A stretch of DNA of 64,000 bases from Ricordea florida. Taxonomy: Eukaryota; Cnidaria; Anthozoa; Corallimorpharia; Ricordeidae. Every line of letters starts with the position of its first letter. The stretch's first letter is position 1. The notes under the pieces were generated by a model. The model had not been told where the DNA came from, ran no database searches, and saw only the letters and a program-made list of their open reading frames with translations. The stretch is from assembly GCA_949710005.1 (NCBI GenBank), contig OX453274.1, forward strand, positions 25,162,778 to 25,226,777, written 5' to 3'. The translations under genes and the position numbers were made by a program. Positions 40,701 to 55,700 of the stretch are shown piece after piece.

Positions 40701-43700
40701 TATTATGCGGCTGGCGGCAGGTATGCTTCATGGTATTTTTGCTTCCTTTTCCCTTTCAAATGGTAAAATATTTCCGTTGTTACTGTTCGAATTTAATCCA
40801 CAGTTTTGCAAGGAAATTTTGCCGTTCAACTCTAGCGTCCTGGAGAAAACTTCAAATAATCTAATTCCAAGCTTTTGTTTTGCAAAGGACTCTCCGGCAA
40901 AGAAACTTACAAGACAGTATATATATATTTCGTGCAGGTTCATTGTGTTGTTCATGAGCGTCATCTTTTGTCGTCTCCCTGATTAACCTCCTTGAGAGAG
41001 GGAGAAAAGCACGGTTTTGAGACACAAGGATTTTGACAAGGATTTTCTAGCTTATAAGCTAAATTCGTTTTCAAACTTAATCAGGGATTTAATCAGAGAT
41101 TTAATCAGAAAATATTTTGCTGATTAATTTTTGTGGGCCCGATAATGCTAGCACACAACAGTAGAATACTAAGCGAGAATTTCACTCAAGCCTGAGATGG
41201 GGTTTGTGAGCCCGACAATTCTAGCACAGATCAGTAGGATATTTCCAGGACGCAGGAATTTAATCGGGGATTTCTCGGACAGGAAAAAATTTGAAAAACG
41301 GCTTAAAGATTTGTTATTACTTACAAAAGTAACCATGGATCGATTCGATAAATTGAACACAAAACAATTAAGCTCTTTGCTTTCGTGGTATAGAATTCGG
41401 GGAAGATCAAGAATGACTACTAGAGAAGCAAAAATACAAGCATTGAATAATATCCCCGAAGTAATTAATAATGCTCAACAAATTGCAGATAATAGAAGAG
41501 AAATTTTTGGGGCGATAGATAATATGCCGAGGAGAAGAGCAAACCAACCACAACTGCCTCTTCCAATACCAAGAAACAGGCCAAATTTGCCGCCTCTAAA
41601 TATTCCTCAACCAAATAAAATTCCGGACACATCGCCAGACTCACCAGATAGTTTTATACCAAGAACACCACCAGGTTCGCCGGATAGATATAAGTCGGGC
41701 ACTCCACCAGGAACCCCACCACCAAATCAGCCAACAATAAATAAACCTAAACAAAAACGTCCATCACCACCCAAACCAACGCGGCCGCCGCCCCCCATTC
41801 CAACAAAATCTAAAAAACAAGACCCGGTTAAAAATACTCCCTTTTTGGGAAATGTATTAAACAAGTTTTGGGATTTTGTAAAACCATATATTCCAGAAAA
41901 AGTAAAAAATAAAACAGAGGAACTAGCCAAAAATTTTATAGATAGATATAAAAAAGCGAATGAAATAAACCAACCCAAAAATCAGCCAAACCGAACAAAA
42001 TCAAAAAGAGATTACAAGAAGGAGGGAGCAAGGCCAAAAACAAAAAGGCTGAAAGAAGAAGAATTAATTATCAAAGAAAATGTGAGAAAATTCAAAAATG
42101 GCTATTTGAAGCAACATACCATAGATGGGAAAAAAGGATATACTATTGGAGAATTCATGAAAAAAATAAAACCAAAGGTTATGGATATTATTAATAAGGA
42201 TAAGAAACCAAAAAAGGTTAAGGTTATACTTTCATCTAAGTTTGTAAAATCTCCTTTGCAAAATAACCAAATTACAGAAGAGGTTGAAAAATACTTTGGT
42301 GCTAAACCAAAAATAATTACAGAGGCAAGCAATTTGTCAGAAGAATATGATGATATAATTAAAAATATACTTGGCGAGGTTGAAAGATTTCAGGAAAATA
42401 CAGATTCTGGTGTTTTTCAATTCGATTCTGTGGTCTGTTTCGATATTGGGATAGCGCCTTACGCCGTTACTTCTGGGAGTTCATATATACCAACACCGGA
42501 AAGATTAGCAGCAAAAAAAGCTACTATTAACATACAAAATAAGTGCGAAGATTGCGGTCAACTTTCATTAACGGAGGCGGTGTTTCCAAGAAAAAATCAT
42601 AGAGAGAGGGTAAATAATGAATTGTTGGAAAATTGCAAAAAATTAAACTTTTCTGGTATAGAAGGCGCAATGAAATTAAAAGATTTCAGCAAGTTTGAAA
42701 AACAAAACCCATATCCAGTTAATGTATTGAAATATGACGAAGAGACCGATAAAATATATACTGCGAGATTAAGCGATAAATGTTATTGCAAGAAAGAAGA
42801 AAAATGTAAGAATTGCGGCTGTATGAAAAAAGAGTGCAAGAAAAAACAGAAATGCGTGAAAAAAGACTGCGCAAAACACGAATGCGAAGAATGCGGATGC
42901 AAGAAATGCGATTGCAATAATTATGAATGCAAGTTATGCGATTGCAAATTTATAACATTACTTTTAATAAATAATGGCGAAAAAACCCACTATATTTTGG
43001 TAAATAATGTTAGCAGACTTTTATCATCTGAAATTGACAAAAATAAGAACAAAAAACATTTCTGCCTCAGATGTTTCAACTCATTTTATGATGAAAGGAT
43101 TTTGCAAGAACACAAAGAATACTGCGATTCCCACGGCGAAGTTAAAATCAAAATGCCCAGGAATGAAGATGGCAGCCCAAAATTTATTTACTTTAAAAAT
43201 TTTAAAAATAAAATGCGGTCCCCTTTTGTTATTTATGTAGATTTTGAGGGTCGCCTAATACCAATACATACTTGTTCGCCAAACGAAATTAAAAGTTTTA
43301 CAAAAAATTACCAAATGCATAAAGCGTCGGGGTTCTGCTATTATATCAAATGTTTCGATGAAAGTATATTACCAAACGATTTTAAAATCTGCGTGAATTA
43401 TACCGCAAAATCTGATGACGAGGACGTAGCGCAGATATTTACAGAATATTTAGAAAGAGATGTTAGGAAAATTTTTGAGCTAATAGAAGAAAAAAAGGAA
43501 ACTTTTAAAGTTTATGATAAAAAGAATATGTCAAAAATGGATAAAAAAGATTATGAAAATGCAACTCACTGCCATATATGTGAGCGCAAATTTTCTGAAA
43601 GTGAAGAAGAAGATTTTAAAAAAGTAATAGATCACTGCCATCTTACTGGAAAATATAGAGGGGCAGCGCACAATATTTGTAACTTAAAATATGTGATTCC

Positions 43701-46700
43701 CAAATTCATTCCAGTAGTAATTCATAATCTTTCGGGGTACGATTCTCATCTGTTCATTAAGAATCTTGGCAAAACAAAGGGTGAAATGAGCTGTTTAGCC
43801 AATACCGATGAAAAGTATATTAGTTTCTCGAAGAAAATTTTAATTAATTATGATCATGATTGCGATTGCGATTGCGATTGCGATGATGATGAAAAGCCCA
43901 TTACTAGAACAATAAGATTCATTGATTCTTATAAATTTATGCAATTATCTCTTAGTGGATTGGTTGACAATCTTACAAAATGCGGAAAATGCGAGTCATG
44001 CAAACCAGGAAAATGTTTGAAAAGATACATAAAAGGCGGAAAGATTATTACTTTTAATGGCGTTGGTAATTGCGATCAATGTAAGAATTGCAAGTTATTA
44101 GGAAGTATGTGTTTTTCACCAATAGATAAAAATATGGCGGTAACTAAAAAACATTTCACAGGAGAAAAGTTAAAACTATTGTTGAGAAAGGGCGTGTTCC
44201 CTTATGATTATTTTGATAGAATTGCAAAACTTAATGAAACAGAAATTCCGCCAAAGGAAGCATTTAAATCAATTCTTAATAATCAAGATATTTCGGATGA
44301 AGATTATGAACACGCTAAAAAGGTGTGGGAAACATTTGGCATGAAAACAATGAGAGATTATCACGATTTATATCTAAAAACAGATGTATTACAGCTAGCT
44401 GACGCATTTGAGAACTTTAGAGATGTGTGTATTAATAATTATAGTTTAGATCCCGCTCACTATTTTACATTACCGGGATTATCTTGGGACGCAATGCTAA
44501 AATTAACTAAAGTTAGTTTGGAATTGTTTACGGACGTTAATATGCTGCTTTTTATTGAGAAAGGGATTAGAGGTGGAACATCCCAAATATCAAAAAGATA
44601 TGCTAAAGCTAATAATCCCTATATGACAGATTTTGAAATAAATAAGCTTATAAGTTATATTATCTATCTTGACGCGAATAACTTATACGGGGCCGCAATG
44701 AGCAAGAAATTACCAAAACGCGGATTTAAATGGATTCCAAATGAAGAGCTCGAAAATTGGAGAGATATGCCCTGCATAGTTGAGGTTGATTTGGAATACC
44801 CAAAAAATCTTCATGATAGCCATAAAGATCTGCCTTTAGCCCCAGAAAAACTTACTGTTAATAAAGTCAAGAAATTGGTACCAAACCTATTTGATAAGAA
44901 AAGATATGTAGTTCATCATGAAACTCTGAAATTTTACGAAAGCCTTGGATTAAAAATAACAAAGATTCATAAGGGGATTAAATTTCAAGAGTCAAAGTGG
45001 TTACAGGTTTACATCGATCGGAATACTGAATTGAGAAAACACGCGAAAAACGACTTTGAAAAGGATTTCTTCAAACTAATGAATAACTCCGTATTTGGCA
45101 AAACAATGGAAAATATGAGAAAAAGGATAGATGTTAGATTAGTCAATAATATAGAATCGGCTAAAAAATTAATAAGAAAACCGAACTTTAATCATTTTAC
45201 TATCTTTTCTGAGGATCTGGCCGCCATAAATATGAAGAAAACAGAAATAAGATTTAATAAACCGGTTTACGTGGGGTTTTCTATTTTAGATCTAAGTAAA
45301 CAAATAATGTACGACTTTCATTATAATTATATTAAAGAGAAATATGGAGAAAAAGCTGAATTACTTATGACTGATACTGATAGCCTTGTATATAATATAG
45401 AAACAGAGGATTTCTATGAAGATATAAGATTAGATGTTCGAGAAAAGTTTGACACTAGCAATTATCCAAAAAACCACAAATCTGGTATTTGGGATGATGC
45501 AAACAAAAAAGTAATTGGCAAGTTCAAAGATGAGTTTGGCGGAAGTATACCTACAGAATTCGTCGGATTGGGCGCTAAACAATATGCCTTATTAATGGAC
45601 AATGACAAAGAGATAAAGAAGAATAAAGGAACAAAGAAATTAGTTGTCAAGAAAACAATAAGTTTTAATGATTTCAAAAATTGTCTGAATACTAAAGAAC
45701 CGCAAATGAGATCGCAAAATTTAATCGGCTCAAAACTACACGATATTTACACAAAAACAGTTAACAAAAAAGCGCTATCCGCCTATGACGATAAGAGAAT
45801 CATTCAAAAAGATGGAATACATACTCTTCCATATGGCCATTATCTTACCAAAACAGAATTGGGCGGCAACTCAGTATCGTAAGGAATAACTTGTAATTCT
45901 TCCCTTACAAATCCTCGCCGCGGACCATCAATTAAATAATATAAAACCGGCTGATTGGACGAAATAACACTTCTGGAGATACTATAAACTTTGATGCTCC
46001 AAATAGGATCAGTAGCTCGTCTTCTTTCTCCACCTTCGAGTTCACCCGGTGATAATAAATATCTAACTTTAACAATAGGCGGTAATCTAACCTCGTCAGG
46101 CCCCACCTCCCGAAGATAATTTTTGGGTTCAATATTCAACTCTTTCAGTTTTATAGCTTCATCGGGCTCTTTACCGGTTATTCTAGTTTTCATATTATTC
46201 AAAGTTTTTAGAATAGCCGGTAATCTTTTCACCCATACTCTTGATCGATCATCACTGATCATTTCTTGCGCATATTGATGACTAAATAATCTTTCTCCTA
46301 ATATTCTGTTTGCGTTTTCCACAAATGCTTGAGCTCTATGATTACCAGCTTCGCTTCTTTGTATCCTCACATTATGGTAATTCATGAGTTTACTAACTTC
46401 ACCCATAAATTCTTTACCCGGATCAACCATTAATGTTTTGGGGAATTTCAATCTTCTAGAATATATTTTTGTAAAAGCTTCTGATATCTCTCGACTTTCT
46501 TTTGAGGTTAATGGCTCAGCATCTTTATATCTCGAGGCGATATCAACCAAAACTAACGCATATTTATATGTTTTTCTTCTAACTCTATCGTGCGGTAAAA
46601 ATAATAAATCCGCTTGGTGAATCTGATTGGGTTTATCTACAGTCCAGTGCGGTCTAGGTATATATTTAGGCGAAGGTAGATAGATTTGCCATATTGCCTG

Positions 46701-49700
46701 TTTCTGTAACCACCGTTTTGCCTCATTTTCACTTACTCTGGCCTTCTCAGCTAATTTAGAAATCGCGGAATATCCTTTCCAATACCCTTCGGCTGAATAA
46801 TATATTTTTGTCATCATTTAAAAATAAACAATTATCTTATAAATTAAAATGGTAGCCGAGGAAGAAAAAATAAAATTTACCGAAAACCAAATTAATCTCA
46901 TGAAAAAAATTATTAGGAAAAAAATTCTATATATGGAAGATGGCGAGAAAATTTTTAATATTATGATTTTAATTCCCGAGGCGAGAGAGGGTTTATTAAA
47001 ACATATTGGCGAGTTAGAAAATAGGACAACACCGATTTAAAGGTTAACCAAAGTATCTTATAAATTACAATGACGTCTGAAAAAATTAATCCAAACAGAA
47101 TTCCAAAAGAACCCTTTGGTTTGAAGGCAGAATCAACCTTGAATAGAATTACTCTAAATCCATCCTCAGCCAGTCCGGGAGAAACATTATACATAAATAT
47201 TCCCAAACTCGCTGAGAATTTGGTGATTGTGCCTGGAAGTGTATCTCTTCTATTTGACTTAGATGTCGAGGGTCATGCTAATAATACAGTCGTTAATAAT
47301 CTGGGCCGTAATCTTGTAACCAGAATGAAAGTTCTTTTTGGGGGAGAAACATTGCAAGATACTCAAAGATATGATCTTTTTCAAACATATTCCGATTTAT
47401 TTTTAACCAAAGAAGAGCGAGAAGATAGATTAAAACAGGGCATTTCTTCCATAGATATTAGAAGACATAGAACAAAATCTGGAGATGCAAAAACTGGAAT
47501 AGATGCAAAAGAAATTGCTCTAGCTAAAGTTCACGGTTCAAAGTATAGAATACCAATAAACCACCCTATTTTAAACGATCACGGTGTTTTTTACCCGAAA
47601 GCGCTGGAAAATCATCTAATATTTGAGATTACTCTTGCGCCGATCAATAATATTCTTATTTATTCTGACGCAACTAAACCTCCGTCATATTCAATCAAAA
47701 ACTTAGAGTTAGAATATTCTTCAATTTCTAGCGAATACTTGGCTCGTGAGGCTCAAGCAGCCTATCAAGTTGGCAAAGGATTCTTTTATGAAAATGTTAC
47801 TTTGCACAAAACTTTTACCTTTTCCGTTGGCGGAGATGGTGTTATTAATCAGCATATTAATTTGCCGAGAAGATCAATGACAGGAATATTGTTTTTGTTT
47901 TTATTGCCTCAAGCTGCAGGAGCAAGGGATTCTGAAAATTTTTATAATCCGGGTATTTCTTCCGTTGAAATTGATGTTGACGGTGTGCCAAATAGAATAT
48001 ACTCTAGGGGAATGATTCCGTCTGATCTTTGGGAATCCGTGAAAAAACGATTCCGACAAACGGGACAATTTTCATTGAAAGAAAAAGAATTTTACGCGGA
48101 TAAGTTTGCTCTTTGGGTTGATACTAGAACTCATCCAGATAATGGTATTCACGGCGGCGGACTTGCTCTAAATAATACTCATGACGGCGTAAAAATAGAA
48201 ATTAAACGGAAACAAAGCGGATCTGGAACCGTAACTTGCCATATGTTTGTCGTAGCGGATGCAATGCTGGAGATTATGAATTCAAGTTTGAGATCAATTA
48301 AGTACTAAAAACATAATGTTATGATACAAAAAATATGGAAGATTTGCGAGATAAAATACCATTCCATTGTATTATAACAGGACCCACAAATTGTGGAAAA
48401 ACAAAGTACTTAATTGAACAGCTCCGTGGGCCATTCCGGAAAGTTTTTGAATATATTGTATTAATTTGTCCGACTTATTCTAAGAATAAAACTTATCATA
48501 ATTTCGCCCTGGGGGATAAACATTTCTATAAATTATCTCCGGATGCAAGTAACGTTGAGGAGATTAATGAATTGTTAAATGATTGCCAAACTTTATTCTC
48601 CGGAACAAATACTTTAATAATTTTGGATGATTGCGCGGTATCCAATGATCTGAAGAAAAGATCGAATAAGTTCATAGATTTAGCATTCTCCGGAAGACAT
48701 CATGGATTATCAGTTTGGGTTCTCACTCAGCAATTAACTTCAATAGCAAAACCATTCCGGGAAAATGTAGCTTGCGTTGTTACTTTCCATAATCCATCGC
48801 AGAAAGGTATGAAAATGTTTTTCGAGGATTACGGCGGAGATTTGGATTATGAATTGGGTAAAAAGTTTGTACAACTCCTGAAAACGGAAAAATATTCTAG
48901 GTTATGTTTATCTTTGCGATATCCATTTAATTGCTATTTAGAGATACCAGAAGTGATTTAACAAATATGACAAAGCCGGAAGACTATATTGACCAACCTC
49001 AGGGAGGAACAGAAAAAACCGAGGTAAAAAATGATACTAATCAAACTGAGGATCTTGAAATAAAACAAGAATCTCTTGCGATTCTAGCGGCTCTTGGAAC
49101 CACAAAGGAATATTTAGGGGTTGATATGAGCTTAGGTGATATAAAAAAATTATCGGAAAAAGAGGTAGAAAAATATTTTAATCGTTACCAAGCGGTAATG
49201 GGCAAGAAAATTAACGGAGGATTAGTAGATTCATCCCTTCAATTAGTTTCCAAAATTATTTCTTATTTAGTTCCGGTTGATGATATAGAATCTCTTTGCA
49301 ATGATCTGAAGAATGATGATTTGGTTAATCGCGAACTATCAAACATTGTGGGTCTCTTAGCATTGAAAGCAGGAAGACTGGCAGCACTTGCTAGCGGTAT
49401 ATTCCAGGTTGCTAAACACATCAAATTCAACAAAAATCAACAATTTCCAAGAGAAGAAACAGTAAATTCTAACACAACTTATCAGGAAACTAAGCAATCT
49501 GCTGAAGGTGTTGATACTGTACACTAAGCAGGTCTAAAGATATCTTAATGATATGTAAAATAATGTCTGAACAAGTTGAGCAAATTACTGCAGATCCTTT
49601 ACCTGAAAATAAGGATACTAACAAGAGGGAGAAAGATCCAAAAAAGGTTGCGGCTGGGAAGAAATTAGCAGAATATAATAAAAAAGCAAAAGATGCATTA

Positions 49701-52700
49701 GCCAGGGAGATGAAACGAGAAGAGGAGCAAGATCAATTGAGGGGAGGAGAAAATGAAAATACAGTTAGTGAATCGAAATCGTGGCTGCCTGAGTTATCTT
49801 TTACTACTGTTTTATCCGTTATTGGATTAGGGTTTACAGCATTTGATCTTTTTATGAGATACCGGGAAAAAGCTAGAGTGGAATATTCTAATAGGATAGC
49901 TGATTTATCGCAAGTTCCTCAATTACCGCAGCCGAAAAAGATACCATTTTCTGCAAATCCAAAATCTTTGGGAATGGAATAATCTAAAGTCATTTAAAAG
50001 TTTCTTACTGATACAGTAAAAAATTATGTCAACCGAAAACAAACTTGTGAAAACTGTAACTGATTCAGCGGTACTTATCGGATTAGGAGCTGGAGTTGGG
50101 TATGTAGCTAAAAAGATGATGAAAGAATCATTTTTGAGCGACCCATCCTCAAGTATTACAAATTATGCAAAGTGGGTAGCTGTATTATCCGGAAGCATGT
50201 ATCTTAAAACATATTTAGAGGATCAAAAGATTTTACCAAAATAAAATGGCGGCAATAGCGATGATGATTGGCGGGGCCATATTGAATGCGACGGCATTTA
50301 CTGGTGGAAATTATCTTGCAAAATATTTATCAGGACGCAATGAGGATACAGAAAAAATACGACATGACAAAGCAATGGAAAAATACCAAAGAGATTACGC
50401 AGAATATCAGGAAAAAAGACAAAAAATGCTTGATTGGAAAATGAAAAGAAAAGATGAAAAATATCAAGCATCAAAAAATATTTCGGCAACAAATCAGGCT
50501 TTTGAATTGTATGCTCAAATGAATGAACCAAAATTCTCTGATTATTACAAACCAAGCGATGATCCAAAGACAGGAGAAATGGTATATGTCGGGGCTGGAA
50601 TGTTAGGGTTAGGTTACGCGGCCAGTAAATTTTTATAATGTTATGTAACCAGTAATTGGGTTATATAACACAAGTATATTTATTATTTGGGTTTACATGA
50701 GACTCCCATCATCAGAATCTTCTTCATATTCATATTCAGATTTTTCCATTTCTTCAGCCGCAGATTTACTATCCGAGCATCTAGGTTTAGTTAATCTTTT
50801 CATTTCTCTGTTTGGTTCTATAACTGCTTCATAAAGTTTTACTTGAAGCGCAATACAAGAACCGCCAATAAATATTGATTCAATTTTTACGACGGCTTCT
50901 TCGGCTCGACAACCTTTATTTAATAATTTTAATGGATCAATTACCTTATCATTTTTTGAGTTATAAAACTTGGTTTCAATTTGGTCTTGTTTCTTTTTCC
51001 AAATTAATTTCGCATACAGGGTGGGGCCACTATCTGGAACTCTAGCCGCTGAAGATTTTTCCATCTTCCAATATAGAGGGTTTAAACCTCCTTTTTGTTT
51101 TTCAAGCTCCTTTCTTTCCAACTCAAATTTTCCAATTTTGTCTCTATTCATAAGTAAATGATCAATGCAATTGTCGACTATATCGTTGAATAAATCAATC
51201 CATTTTTCTTCTTCTGGCGTTGGGCTGCTTCCGCTCCATAAACATAATGGAAACGTATATCCCGTAATTGCACCTGTTTCTTGACTTGTATTTGTGGAAA
51301 CACCATAAGAATATAAATTACCGGTTTTAATAACAAGTTCTCCTTCTGTTCCATCATCATTTTTTGTAAAAATTTTAATTCTTTTGAATTCAACCTTGGG
51401 TTTACTTCCAGGAATTTGCCCAATAATTGGTTTGGAAAAGATCATGCTTACTTTAGGATTATAAGTATTAATATCTATTAATTGGGTATTTTCGTACTGC
51501 ATTTTAATTTCTTTTTCTTTTATTTTTTTTCTTTTAAATCAATTTTGCTCTAGGCAATCTAAAGATTTCTTACTTATGAGTAAAAAATCATGGCAGAAGA
51601 AATGGCAATGAAAGATTTTCCAAGAGATAATGATGACGGTGATGATGATGATAATGATGATTGGGATTGGGATGGAGAAAATTATGAAATACCAAAAACA
51701 AACACATCTTCATCTATTGATCAAGGATATCTTGGCTACTCCGAATATATGGCAGAAAGAAAACGACTTCAATGGGAAATAAAAGATGAAGAGAAAAAAA
51801 CGCCAAATATTGTAGAAAGAGATGAGAAATATGATAGAAGGCGAGAAGCGGGTCAGGAACTAAAACGTTATTTTCCAACTTTCAATCCTGATGACGCGAC
51901 ATTTAATGTAACATATGGGAAAGACGGAAGTATAATCGTAGAATATAGTAATAGGGCTAATTCTAGACCGCATATAATACTTGACAAATATAAAAATCTT
52001 AAGCTTGAAGATTTACCAAAAGGAATGAGAAAAGAACTGGGCGCTGATTATGAAACAATGTTAGAAAAATATAATAATAGCCGGTTAGAATTGAGGAAAT
52101 CTATTGAAGCAAATAATGAATTAAATAATGCATCACAAGGATTGAAAGCAGCTGCAGAAGTATATCCGCTGGAGATTGAACGATATGTGGAAAGGGAAAA
52201 AGAACTTAGGGAATTCATTGAGAGGCAACAGGTACAAAAAGCAGAGACTAAAAGTCTTTTCGATCAAACCGTTAAACAGAATATAGAATTAAAAATACAG
52301 GCGGAAAAACTTTTGGATGAAGTAAAATTATACAAAGAAGAAATAGATAAATATAAGAAGGGTAAATCGAATGAATCAAAATTAAAACAAAGTAATGAGC
52401 GATTAAAATCTGAGGTTGATAAATTAAATGAAAGACTTAGTAATAAAATAATTTCAAGCGAAGAACAATTATCAGAAATTGAGGGCCGAAAAGATGAAAT
52501 AATTAAAAATTTACCGTTACGGGAGAGAATAAAGTATATCTTCAAAAAGTATGGTTTTACAGTTTTTGCTGTTTTAATTGCGGTAGGCGCCGTCATTGGG
52601 GTTATAGTTTCTAATCTTTCAAAGGGTTTATCAAAATTAGGAAGCGGATTGAGTAGCGGATTGAAAACTATAGGTAAAAAACTGGGCGAAATATTGCCGG

Positions 52701-55700
52701 GAATGGTTGGCGCAATAGTTAGCTTTCTTTTCAAAACGGCTGGTGAGGTTATTGGGTTTTTAGGAAAGAATGCTTGGCTTTTGATAATGGCTGTGGTTCT
52801 ATATTTTGTGGAAAGTATAAAAAGGAAGAGAAAGTAACAAATTTAAAGATATCATACCGTTCAGTAAAATACAATATGAGCGAATACAATGGAATTTATC
52901 CTCAATTACCTAATAATAATTTTCAAACGCAAAGCGGAGATAATTTGATTAATTTCAGGCTGCAAAAATCAAGCGAGGTATTACAAAATCTCGAGAAGGA
53001 AATTAAACATTACGAAGAAGTGAGGAAAAAATATAATAGGGCAAGAGGAATATGTACAAAAATTAGTGTTTCTGGCGGATTTATTTCAGTTCTTCTGTCG
53101 GCAAGCGGATTAGGAACTTCTCTCACGGGTTTTGGCGCTGTTGTCGGTGTGCCTTTGGGTGTGGTTGGGGGTGTTTTCGGAGGTTTGTCGATTGGATTCG
53201 GTTTTGCCTCTAAAAGTCTTTCTGGTAAAGTTAGTAAACACGAACAAACCGTTGCAATTGCAAAATCAAAATTAAACACAATTAGCGATTTGGTTTCAAA
53301 GGCTTTGAAAGATAATATTATATCCGACCAAGAATTTTCCATAATTTTAGCGGAATTGGAAAAGTTTCAAAAACTAAAACAAGAAATACGACAAAAATTC
53401 AGAAAAGATTCAGAAAAAAACTTCGACATGAGTGTGATAAGGAAGAAAGTTCGCGAAGATCTATTAAAAGAGCTTACAGGAGGGAAAGGACATTAAAACT
53501 GGTATATGAGAGAACAGAAGTTGGTTGCAATTGTTTTACATCTTATTCTTAAAAGATCTAAAGATCACATTATTTGTAACACAAAGAATAAGATGTTATT
53601 GGATGATTTCAAAACTCGTTACCCAAACGCGAACCTTGAAAAATTTACTTTTGTGAATGACCCATTTGGCGGATATATTGAATGGAAAGTTAATGGAACA
53701 ACAATTATGTCCGATGATGATCCTTCCGGTAAAACTTGGACCGCAAATCTTTCTAATAATTTGAAAACATTATTATGGGAAGATTTGGGGGTAGAAAATA
53801 AAGTAAAGGTAAACTCATTTCCAAAAAGTTTATCATTTACAAAAGAAACATATGCAATACCTGGAGTTAGATTCGATGAATTTGCAAATGATGTAACAAA
53901 AATGTTAACTAATTTGGATATATATGTTTCAGAAAAAGATCATTTCACCGCGGCAATGACAAATGTATTTAAAAATCAGACGGTAGAACTTACTAGTGGA
54001 AAAGAAGCTAGAGCTTGGTTGAGTAAACCAAATATTAACCACTGGCCTCAGCAATTAAACATGGCGGTTTGGTGCGCAACTTCTGGTTGCGGAGTTAGTT
54101 TAATTGAAATTTTAAATTATCCGAGAGTTATTAGGAGTTTTTTTATTTTTCACGTTTATTTTACAATAAGAAGAATATTACAGGAATTAAATGTACCATT
54201 ACCCGGCGAACAAACTTTTTCTTCAAAAAATAATCCATACAGCAAAAATATTTATAATAGATTGTGCGCAGAATTTGGGTTAAGTAATAATCAAGATTTT
54301 AAAGGATGGAATAAACCTTTAGCTGATTTTAGATTTAAGGGTGGTGCAAACAGAGGAGTTGGAGATGTATTCATTGATTATGGAAAAGGATACATCCCTC
54401 CTGGTGGTGGTAGTTCACAAGCAATAGGAGGAGGAAATCAAAACGCAAGAATTATTCATCCTAATGATCCTGATGTAAATATTTGGCCCAGTGAAATAAA
54501 TAAATTTGCGGATTATGGCGGTAAAAAATTTGGTGGAACTTTAATATCCATGCTTCGAAATGATCATTTTGTAGATTTTCAATATGCGTGGTTTATACCA
54601 GAATCTGGATACGGATTAACAAAAGCCGGATTGGGGAGAATAAATAGATCAGTTGAGGCTTTTGTTTATTGCATATTGGGAGCTCAAGTTAATACTAGAA
54701 ATTCTATTGTGGGTAATGGCGGTGGAGCAATCGAAACGCAAAATGAATTCAAAGCATTATTTGAAAGTAGTGTGATAGAAAATGATATCTCTAAATCCAT
54801 CCAAAATTACCAACAATCTGTGCAGGAAACTAAATTACGTCTTGATTTGGCTGTTGCTCCTGGAGTTTGGTTGATGCCAAGTAATTTAATTATAAATACA
54901 GAAAGTGTGGTTGGGTACAATAATAATCTGAAAATAGCAACAGAAGATATGAAATTTGGGGAAAATAATTCAATAAATGTCGAAACAAAAAATGTCGGGA
55001 TAACGCATAGTTTAGGAACATCAAAGGTTTTATTAAATACTAATCCGCAACCAAGAAATCCTAAATTAAGCAATAACGATAAATCAGACAATAGTGGAAA
55101 AGTTAGTAATATAGAAACATCTTCTCATCAAAATAATCTTATTGTTTTAATGTTTGCCGGGGGATTATTATCTTGGTTTTTATTTCGTTAATGTTTTGAT
55201 TATATAAATCTAAAGATGAACATGATGTAATCAAAACAAAATGCTAAGTATTACAATGTGTGATTCTGAAACTAGAATTTATTTAGATCCACCGCTGAAA
55301 AATATTCGGGAGATACAGCTTCTGGATTGTAATATAAAGTCCAAAAGACTGATTAATTTCAAGGAACGGCAGACAATATTCAATGATGAGAACCAAGTCT
55401 TCATGATAATTCAACCCGGCACATATTCTCTTCGCAACATTCAATCAATCTTTCTTAATGATCCTAATACGGAAAAAATAACAATAATTGAGACTGATAC
55501 TTTTGTCTATCTTTATTCAAATAAGAACTTCAAAATTAAACTTACGAGAGGGTTGGCGTTTGGTTTAGGAGTTCCTGAAGTTATAAATCCTGGTAAATTA
55601 TACCCCATAAATATTCAGATTAAGGAACCACTGAGACTTATGTGCAGTTTAGTTGATACCAAGTCTTCGTATTTGAACAAAACCAAAAATATTGAACTTG

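Noticed and set aside
40391..40864. 157-aa open frame over the HRD exon
   Set aside because: It runs through a good splice donor at 40541 into intron sequence; only 40418-40540 is kinase.
41197..41334. Upstream start extending E2 PolB by 46 residues
   Set aside because: This stretch lies in the TIR, precedes the cttaaag motif, and has no counterpart in the gene at the other end.
50298..50567. 89-aa minus-strand frame opposite the E2 130-aa gene
   Set aside because: Shadow of a conserved plus-strand gene.
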